Assembly: GCA_003155275.1 (NCBI GenBank)
Contig: PMCC01000048.1
Coordinates: 6,751-18,875, forward strand
Origin: Actinomycetota bacterium
Lineage (GTDB): Bacteria; Actinomycetota; Humimicrobiia; Humimicrobiales; Humimicrobiaceae
Direction of reading: 5' to 3'
Length of the DNA stretch: 12,125 bases
Below, piece after piece: positions 6,261-12,125 of this stretch. The first letter of the stretch is position 1; each line of letters begins with the position of its first letter. The notes under the pieces were generated by a model. It saw only the letters and a list, made by a program, of their open reading frames with translations, had not been told where the DNA came from and did not search any database. A program made the translations under genes and the position numbers.

Positions 6261-9200
6261 ATGCCCAGAAGAAAAGATCTAAAAAAGATTCTTATTATTG
6301 GTTCAGGACCGATAGTCATCGGCCAGGCATGTGAATTTGATTATTCAGGAACCCAGGCATGCAAGGTCCTAAAAGACGAGGGCATTAAAGTCATCCTTAT
6401 TAATTCAAATCCTGCAACAATTATGACGGACCCTGAGTTTGCGGACCAAACATATATTGAGCCTCTGACTCCGGAATTTGTAACCAAAGTTATAAAGAAA
6501 GAAAGGCCCGATGCAATTCTGCCCACACTGGGCGGCCAGACCGGTTTAAATATCGCAGTCGCTCTTTCCAAATTGAAAGTGCTTGAAAAATATGGAGTTG
6601 AGCTTATCGGCGCAAGTGTGGATGTAATACAGAAAGCTGAGGACAGGGAAGAATTCAAACAGGCAATGAAAAATATACACCTGGAGGTGCCTCCAAGCGG
6701 ATATGCAAACAGCTTAAAAATGGCGCTGGATATAAGCAATGATTTAAAGTTTCCGCTTGTTGTAAGGCCAAGCTTTACTCTTGGCGGAATAGGCGGCGGC
6801 GTGGCTTTTAACAAGGAGGAGTTTAGCGAAATTGTGTCCATGGGGCTTGATTTCTCTCCAGTATCACAGGTGCTTATAGAAAAATCAGTTGCGGGTTGGA
6901 AAGAGTATGAACTTGAGGTTATGAGGGATAAAAATGATAATGTGGTTATAGTATGTTCAATAGAGAATTTCGATCCGATGGGTGTTCATACCGGTGACAG
7001 CATTACTGTTGCGCCAGCGCAGACCTTAACTGACAGGGAATATCAGGAAATGAGGCAGGCATCAATTGCGATAATAAGGGAAATAGGCGTAGAGACAGGC
7101 GGGTCCAATATTCAGTTTGCAGTAAATCCCGAAAACGGAAAAATGGTTGTCATTGAGATGAATCCGAGGGTTTCAAGAAGCAGCGCCTTGGCTTCAAAAG
7201 CTACTGGATTTCCAATTGCCAAAATTGCGACAAAACTTGCTATAGGATACACGCTTGACGAGATACCAAACGATATCACTAAAAAGACCCCGGCCTGTTT
7301 TGAGCCTTCTATTGATTATGTTGTGGTAAAGTTTCCAAGATGGGCCTTTGAGAAATTTCCCGGCACAGATTTAAGTCTTACAACACGCATGAAATCTGTA
7401 GGGGAGGCAATGGCCATTGGCAGGACATTTAAGGAAGCTCTGCAGAAAGCCGTTCGCTCGCTTGAAATTGACAGGTACGGCCTTGGATGCGATGGTTTTA
7501 AGGGTTTAAAAAAGGAGCTTATTTCCAATAATCTTACAATTCCCAACCAGGACAGGATATTTTATATCAAATATGCTTTTGAGATTGGCATGAGCATTGA
7601 AGAAATATATAACAGTACAAAAATCGACCCGTGGTTTTTAAATAATATAAAACAGCTGGTAGATTATGAGAAAAGCTTTGCCGGCTGCAGGATTAATGAA
7701 ATAAAGGCAGACAGGCTCTTAGAGGCAAAACGGCTGGGATACTCTGATGTGCAGCTTTCATATCTCTGCGGGTGCACAGAAGATACCGTAAGAAGCCTGC
7801 GAAGGAAATTGAAAATTACCCCTGTTTATAAGACTGTCGATACCTGTGCGGCAGAATTTGAAGCTTACACTCCTTATTATTATTCAACATATGAAACTGA
7901 AAATGAAATAAGGCCCACTGATAAAAAAAAGATAGCAATCCTTGGGAGCGGGCCCAACAGGATAGGCCAGGGCATAGAGTTTGACTATTGCTGCGTACAT
8001 GCGTCTTTTGCTCTTCATGAAGACGGATACGAGACTATAATGGTAAACTGCAACCCGGAAACAGTCAGTACTGATTACGATACTTCTGACAGGTTGTATT
8101 TTGAACCTCTTACATTTGAAGATGTCTTAAATATTATCGAAGCGGAAAAGCCCGAAGGCGTTATAGTGCAGTTTGGCGGGCAGACGCCCTTAAAGCTTGC
8201 CATGCGCCTTCACGATGCAGGAGTAAATATTCTTGGAACTTCTCCAGACAATATTGATTTGGCAGAGGACAGGAAGAGATTTGGTCATCTGCTAAAACAT
8301 CTTGAAATACCACAGCCGCAAAACGGTACAGCGATGACAGCCAGTGAAGCAATAGTCGTTGCAAAAAAAATCGGGTATCCTGTACTTGTCAGGCCGTCCT
8401 ATGTCCTTGGAGGCAGGGCTATGAATATCGTATACTCAGAAGAAAGCCTTACCAATTTTATTAATATGGCCTGGCTCGTTTCGCCTGATAAACCTATACT
8501 TGTGGACAAGTTCTTGGAAGATGCAATCGAGGTTGACGTTGATGCAATCTATGATGGCGATGAAATCTTTATCGGCGGTATAATGGAACATATTGAAGAA
8601 GCCGGAATTCATTCAGGGGACAGCGCATGTGTGATTCCGCCATTTACGCTCCAGAAGAAAGTGATAGAGGATATAAAAGAATACACACTTAAGATAGCAA
8701 AAGCGCTCAACGTCATAGGGCTCATGAATATACAATTTGCCATTAAGAATTCAACTGTATATGTTCTTGAGGCAAACCCGAGGGCCTCCCGGACGGTTCC
8801 GTTTGTCAGCAAGTCAATCAAAGTCCCTCTTGCTAAAGTTGCGGCAAGGGTTATGACCGGAAAGAAACTTAAGGACCTTGATTTCAAGCGGGTTGACTGC
8901 CTTAAGCTGGATTATTTCAGCATAAAAGAAGCAGTGCTGCCGTTTAACAGGTTTCCAGGATTTGACACTATACTGGGCCCTGAGATGAAATCAACCGGTG
9001 AAGTGATGGGTATAGACAAGGATTTTGGCATTGCCTTTGCAAAATCCCAGATTGCAACAAATATGACATTGCCCTTAAGCGGCATAGTATTTATAAGCGT
9101 CAATAGTAAAGACAAGAAAAACATTATAAAGATAGCGCGGGATCTTTGTGAACTTGGGTTTGGACTGATTGCCACAAAAGGGACCGCAGATGTGCTTGAA

Positions 9201-9470
9201 AAAAATGGTATCAAATGCCAGTCGGTTTTAAAGATTTCAGAAGGCCGGCCGAATGTTTTGGATATGATGAAAAACGGGGAAATAAACCTTATTATAAATA
9301 CCCCCGAAGGAAGCAATGCAAGAAGTGACGGTTATTATTTAAGGACAGCCGCAGTCATGCAGAATATCCCGTCTATTACAACTATCTCTGCAGCTTCGGC
9401 AATTGTGCATGGCATAAGGGCGCTTAAGACTAATGCTAGAATTGATATAAAAAGTATACAGGATTATTGA
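6261..9470 (+). CDS. carB: Carbamoyl phosphate synthase large subunit
   Basis: Makes carbamoyl phosphate from bicarbonate, ammonia and two ATP. All four regions are present over 1069 residues. The first ATP-grasp half has [20 protein letters not shown] (14-33), [10 protein letters not shown] and [19 protein letters not shown]. Then come the oligomerisation domain (about 400-550) and the second ATP-grasp half, with [16 protein letters not shown] from about 562, [11 protein letters not shown] and [12 protein letters not shown]. The C-terminal methylglyoxal-synthase-like allosteric domain starts at about 940 and has an ATKGTA motif and the INTP segment. In the family this last domain binds effectors such as UMP. 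ATG 6261 has GGAAAG at 6246-6251. The 85-nt gap after carA holds three CCGG tetranucleotides. The gene is intact, with no frameshift. Confidence 0.98.
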   Translation: MPRRKDLKKILIIGSGPIVIGQACEFDYSGTQACKVLKDEGIKVILINSNPATIMTDPEFADQTYIEPLTPEFVTKVIKKERPDAILPTLGGQTGLNIAVALSKLKVLEKYGVELIGASVDVIQKAEDREEFKQAMKNIHLEVPPSGYANSLKMALDISNDLKFPLVVRPSFTLGGIGGGVAFNKEEFSEIVSMGLDFSPVSQVLIEKSVAGWKEYELEVMRDKNDNVVIVCSIENFDPMGVHTGDSITVAPAQTLTDREYQEMRQASIAIIREIGVETGGSNIQFAVNPENGKMVVIEMNPRVSRSSALASKATGFPIAKIATKLAIGYTLDEIPNDITKKTPACFEPSIDYVVVKFPRWAFEKFPGTDLSLTTRMKSVGEAMAIGRTFKEALQKAVRSLEIDRYGLGCDGFKGLKKELISNNLTIPNQDRIFYIKYAFEIGMSIEEIYNSTKIDPWFLNNIKQLVDYEKSFAGCRINEIKADRLLEAKRLGYSDVQLSYLCGCTEDTVRSLRRKLKITPVYKTVDTCAAEFEAYTPYYYSTYETENEIRPTDKKKIAILGSGPNRIGQGIEFDYCCVHASFALHEDGYETIMVNCNPETVSTDYDTSDRLYFEPLTFEDVLNIIEAEKPEGVIVQFGGQTPLKLAMRLHDAGVNILGTSPDNIDLAEDRKRFGHLLKHLEIPQPQNGTAMTASEAIVVAKKIGYPVLVRPSYVLGGRAMNIVYSEESLTNFINMAWLVSPDKPILVDKFLEDAIEVDVDAIYDGDEIFIGGIMEHIEEAGIHSGDSACVIPPFTLQKKVIEDIKEYTLKIAKALNVIGLMNIQFAIKNSTVYVLEANPRASRTVPFVSKSIKVPLAKVAARVMTGKKLKDLDFKRVDCLKLDYFSIKEAVLPFNRFPGFDTILGPEMKSTGEVMGIDKDFGIAFAKSQIATNMTLPLSGIVFISVNSKDKKNIIKIARDLCELGFGLIATKGTADVLEKNGIKCQSVLKISEGRPNVLDMMKNGEINLIINTPEGSNARSDGYYLRTAAVMQNIPSITTISAASAIVHGIRALKTNARIDIKSIQDY

Positions 9471-9471
9471 A

Positions 9472-10269
9472 ATGAAATTACTAAACGGAGAAATACTTGC
9501 CAATAAAAAATACGGGGAAAACCTTTATAAACTTGAGGTTTTTTCACCTTATATATGCAGGAACTGCCTGCCCGGACAATTTATAAATATCAAATGTGCA
9601 TATGAGGGAATGCTTGACCCGCTGCTAAGAAGGCCGTTTTCAATTTATGAAATAGATAAAAAATTTAATGTTTTCTCCGTTCTTTACATGGTGAAAGGCA
9701 AGGGAACTGATTTTATGGCCAGGCTGGTTAAAGGCGGCATGCTTGATTTTATAGGCCCGCTCGGTATAGGTTTTAAAGCTGATGAAGAAATAAAAAATTA
9801 TCTGCTTTTAGGCGGCGGCATAGGGATTGCGCCTTTAAGCCTGATTGCAAAAGAGCTGATGGAAACAGGTAAAAACATTTTTTTCCTTGCAGGTTTTAAA
9901 GATGAAGCTTTTTTTCTCTGGGAAAGGGATTTAATAAAAATTGCCAGGAACTATAAGATTTTTACTGAAAACGGTTCCTTTGGACAGAAAGGCATACCTT
10001 CAGTTTATTTAAAAGAAAACATGCATCTTTATAAAAATTACAAGCTTGTTGTCTGTGGACCGAAGGAAATGCTTAAAAATATCCAGGGAATCCTAAGGGA
10101 TTTCCCGGGTATAGTAGCAGATGCTCTTATGGAGGAAAGAATGGCATGCGGCATCGGAGTTTGTATGGGATGTATAATAAAAATCAAAAAATCCCCGGGT
10201 GGTTTTGAATATAAAAAGGTCTGCACCGATGGTCCGATTTTTAACCTTATGGAGGTAATCTTTGACTGA
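9472..10269 (+). CDS. pyrK: Dihydroorotate dehydrogenase B, electron transfer subunit
   Basis: The iron-sulfur flavoprotein partner of class 1B dihydroorotate dehydrogenase. It takes electrons from PyrD and passes them to NAD+. Order: FAD-binding beta-barrel with RRPFS (53-57) and GPLG (95-98), an NAD-binding fold opening with LLGGGIGIAPL (112-122), then the C-terminal [2Fe-2S] site. All four cluster cysteines are visible (Cys226, Cys231, Cys234, Cys251) in CGIGVCMGC plus the downstream VCTDGP. Length, 265 residues, is typical. It starts one base after the carB stop, with AGGA (9460-9463) inside carB, so it is probably translationally coupled. Confidence 0.96.
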   Translation: MKLLNGEILANKKYGENLYKLEVFSPYICRNCLPGQFINIKCAYEGMLDPLLRRPFSIYEIDKKFNVFSVLYMVKGKGTDFMARLVKGGMLDFIGPLGIGFKADEEIKNYLLLGGGIGIAPLSLIAKELMETGKNIFFLAGFKDEAFFLWERDLIKIARNYKIFTENGSFGQKGIPSVYLKENMHLYKNYKLVVCGPKEMLKNIQGILRDFPGIVADALMEERMACGIGVCMGCIIKIKKSPGGFEYKKVCTDGPIFNLMEVIFD

Positions 10270-10283
10270 AGCAGTGGAGGTGG

Positions 10284-11219
10284 ATGTTGACCGATAAAAA
10301 TACATATGAAACAGACCTGTCCGTTAAGTTTGGCAAAATTTCGTTGAAAAACCCGGTCATTTCATGTTCCGGTACATTTGCAGGCGGCTTACAATACAGC
10401 AGATTTTTTGATATTTCAAAACTTGGCGCAGTGACTACCAAAAGCTTTTCGCTTAAAAAAAAGGATGGCAATCCTTCCCCAAGGATATGGGAGACTGCAA
10501 GCGGGATGTTAAACAGCATAGGCCTGCAAAATGAGGGAATTGATTTCTTTATTTCAACACAACTTGAAGAAATTAGAAATCTGGGGGCAGAAATTATATT
10601 AAGCATTTTCGGGGAAAGCGCCGAGGAATTTAAAAAAATAGCTTTAAAAATAAAGCCTGTGCTTAAACATCTTAAAGCAATTGAGCTCAATTACTCCTGC
10701 CCTAATGTTAAAGCAGGGGGTATGGCATTCTGCGGAGTTCCGGAGAATATAAGGACAATAACTTCAGAAATAAAATCAATAATAGACATACCGCTAATTG
10801 CCAAACTCAGCCCTAATTTCGGGCCGGTAACGGAATGTGCAATACAGGCAAAAAAGGGTGGGGCTGATGCGGTATCTGTCATTAACACTGTAACCGGGAC
10901 AGCATTTGACATAGATACTTATAAACCTAGGCTTGCAAATATTGTTGGCGGCCTGTCAGGGCCGGCAATAAAACCGGCGGCCCTACTGCAGGTATATCAG
11001 TTGGCGAAGGGGAAAATAATCCCGATTATAGGAATGGGCGGTATTTATTCCTGGCAGGATGCTGTAGAGTTTCTTATAGCGGGGGCAGCTGCCGTGGGAA
11101 TAGGCACTGTAAATTTCTCACAGCCAGATGCCGGCGAAAAAATAATCGCAGGTATAAGCGAGTATTTAATTTCAAAAAATATAAACAGTATAAATGATAT
11201 TATCGGGAAAGCGCTTTAA
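10284..11219 (+). CDS. pyrD: Dihydroorotate dehydrogenase, class 1B catalytic subunit
   Basis: A cytoplasmic FMN enzyme that oxidises dihydroorotate to orotate, working with PyrK. The 311-residue TIM-barrel protein has SGTFAGG (29-35), TTKSFSL (51-57), LNSIGLQN (76-83), NYSCPNVK (136-143, with the class 1 catalytic Cys139), AKLSPN (173-178), VINTVTG (199-205) and GMGGI (250-254). A cysteine rather than a serine base, together with the adjacent pyrK, marks class 1B. A strong GGAGGTG lies at 10276-10282. The ATG at 10284 is only 3 nt from GGAGG, so the adjacent in-frame TTG at 10287 (6 nt) may be the true start, which would shorten the protein by one residue. Confidence 0.97.
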   Translation: MLTDKNTYETDLSVKFGKISLKNPVISCSGTFAGGLQYSRFFDISKLGAVTTKSFSLKKKDGNPSPRIWETASGMLNSIGLQNEGIDFFISTQLEEIRNLGAEIILSIFGESAEEFKKIALKIKPVLKHLKAIELNYSCPNVKAGGMAFCGVPENIRTITSEIKSIIDIPLIAKLSPNFGPVTECAIQAKKGGADAVSVINTVTGTAFDIDTYKPRLANIVGGLSGPAIKPAALLQVYQLAKGKIIPIIGMGGIYSWQDAVEFLIAGAAAVGIGTVNFSQPDAGEKIIAGISEYLISKNINSINDIIGKAL

Positions 11220-11253
11220 AGGGTTTTAGTATAGAGTTTTATTTAAATCGTAC

Positions 11254-11336
11254 GAGGCTCTGCAGGGCATCGGTTATCAGCATCAGGTATTTGGAACATC
11301 AGGCCAGTTTTTACTGCTTGACCTGCGGTGCTTTTT
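11254..11336 (+). terminator. Possible structured terminator-like element between pyrD and pyrF
   Basis: Positions 11257-11266 (GCTCTGCAGG) pair with 11322-11331 (CCTGCGGTGC) apart from one U-U mismatch and one wobble, and five T residues follow (11332-11336). The enclosed 55 nt contain a small perfect hairpin, CAGT (11305-11308) with ACTG (11313-11316). The large loop is unlike a compact intrinsic terminator, so this may be partial termination, an RNA-processing structure or chance. The rest of the 188-nt spacer (11220-11407) holds no supportable gene. Confidence 0.35.
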
Positions 11337-11407
11337 AAGGTATTGCAATGGTGATATAGTAAATAGGTATTGAATGGGCATAGCCAAAAATGGAAGTGTG
11401 ATAATTA

Positions 11408-12125
11408 ATGCCGTATAACATAACAAAAAAGGCAGAGCTTGTTCCCAGGGACATGCTGATTATAAGTATCGACGTAAGTTCAGAGCAGCAGCTTATCTCT
11501 CTTTGCCACAGCATTGATAACAATGTAACTACATTAAAGCTTGGCCTTGAACTTATTTACAGCTGCGGGCTTAAAATAATAGATACAGCCAAAAGTTTTG
11601 GGTATAAAGTCATGCTTGATGCAAAACTTATGGATATTCCAAATACCGTGGGCCGGGCAGTATCAGCAATTACCGGTCTTGGGGTTGACAAGGTTACTGT
11701 CCACACCCTTGGAGGAGCAAGGATGATAATGGATGCCAAAGAAAAAGCAGAGGCACAGGCAGTGAAGCTGAATATTTTTCCGCCACTTATTTTCGGGGTA
11801 ACAATACTTACAAGCCTTGACAATAATGACCTTGGGGCTATGGGTTTTAAAGGCGATTATTTAAGCGCGGTCTTATGCCTGGCCGGACAGGCGATAGACA
11901 GTGGTATAGATGGTATAATCTGCTCGCCGAATGAGGTTAGCCAGATAAGGGAGAATTTCGGGGACAGTTTTTATATCGCAACACCTGGAATAAGGCTTGA
12001 AGATGACGCTGCCGGCGACCAGAAAAGAATAAGCACTCCGTATGCGGCAATTAAAAATGGGGCCGATTTTATAATAGCGGGAAGATCTGTAACTGCCAAA
12101 GAAGATACGGGTAAGATAATAAAAA
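11408..12125 (+). CDS. pyrF: Orotidine 5'-phosphate decarboxylase (3' end cut off by window)
   Basis: Decarboxylates OMP to UMP, the last step of the pathway. The frame runs open from ATG 11408 to the window edge (239 codons), close to full length for the 230-245-residue bacterial family, so only a few residues should be missing. It begins MPYNITKK and continues ISIDVSS (19-25). The active site is intact: Lys44 in TTLKLGLEL, then DAKLMDIPNTV (71-81) with Asp71, Lys73 and Asp76. The usual His before that last Asp is Met75 here. Phosphate-binding elements TPGIRL (192-197), DQKRISTP (204-211) and AGRSVT (224-229) follow. In-frame stops lie just upstream, and GGAAG (11392-11396) is a modest ribosome-binding site. 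The 188-nt gap after pyrD is the longest inside the operon. Confidence 0.95.
   Translation, partial: MPYNITKKAELVPRDMLIISIDVSSEQQLISLCHSIDNNVTTLKLGLELIYSCGLKIIDTAKSFGYKVMLDAKLMDIPNTVGRAVSAITGLGVDKVTVHTLGGARMIMDAKEKAEAQAVKLNIFPPLIFGVTILTSLDNNDLGAMGFKGDYLSAVLCLAGQAIDSGIDGIICSPNEVSQIRENFGDSFYIATPGIRLEDDAAGDQKRISTPYAAIKNGADFIIAGRSVTAKEDTGKIIK

Noticed and set aside
6341..6841. 166-codon minus-strand frame inside carB
   Set aside because: It lies wholly opposite conserved CarB ATP-grasp coding sequence and has no plausible protein features of its own.
11230..11373. 48-codon open frame in the pyrD-pyrF spacer
   Set aside because: It has no ATG, GTG or TTG start and no ribosome-binding site, resembles no family I know, and this length is easily reached by chance.

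Overview
This window is a single-strand (+) pyrimidine biosynthesis operon preceded by one unrelated membrane glycosyltransferase gene. Low GC content, A/T-rich spacers, UUG start codons and a PyrR-type RNA attenuator suggest a Gram-positive-like anaerobe (Clostridia or a related uncultured low-GC lineage). So does the two-subunit NAD-linked class 1B dihydroorotate dehydrogenase (PyrD plus the Fe-S flavoprotein PyrK). The sequence alone does not fix the taxon.

Layout. Positions 1-291 are non-coding, A/T-rich, with a perfect 14-bp inverted repeat at 29-61. Positions 292-1605 encode a processive family 2 glycosyltransferase closely resembling streptococcal hyaluronan synthase. Positions 1606-1989 hold the pyr control region: a sigma70-like promoter, a PyrR-binding hairpin, a competing antiterminator pairing and an intrinsic terminator. 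The operon then runs pyrR (1990-2550), pyrB (2573-3505), pyrC (3522-4895), carA (5039-6175), carB (6261-9470), pyrK (9472-10269), pyrD (10284-11219) and pyrF (11408 to the window edge, 3' end cut off).

How the genes work together. CarA/CarB make carbamoyl phosphate from glutamine, bicarbonate and ATP. PyrB joins it to aspartate, PyrC closes the ring to dihydroorotate, PyrD/PyrK oxidise this to orotate, and PyrF decarboxylates OMP to UMP. The orotate phosphoribosyltransferase (pyrE) is not in the window and may lie just beyond pyrF. No aspartate carbamoyltransferase regulatory subunit (pyrI) is present. That fits control by PyrR, which senses UMP and lets the leader terminator form when pyrimidines are abundant.

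I found no clearly new system. The points most worth a second look are the completeness and slightly unusual loop of the PyrR attenuator, the structured pyrD-pyrF spacer with a weak PyrR-site resemblance, and the hyaluronan-synthase-like gene of different composition next to the operon.
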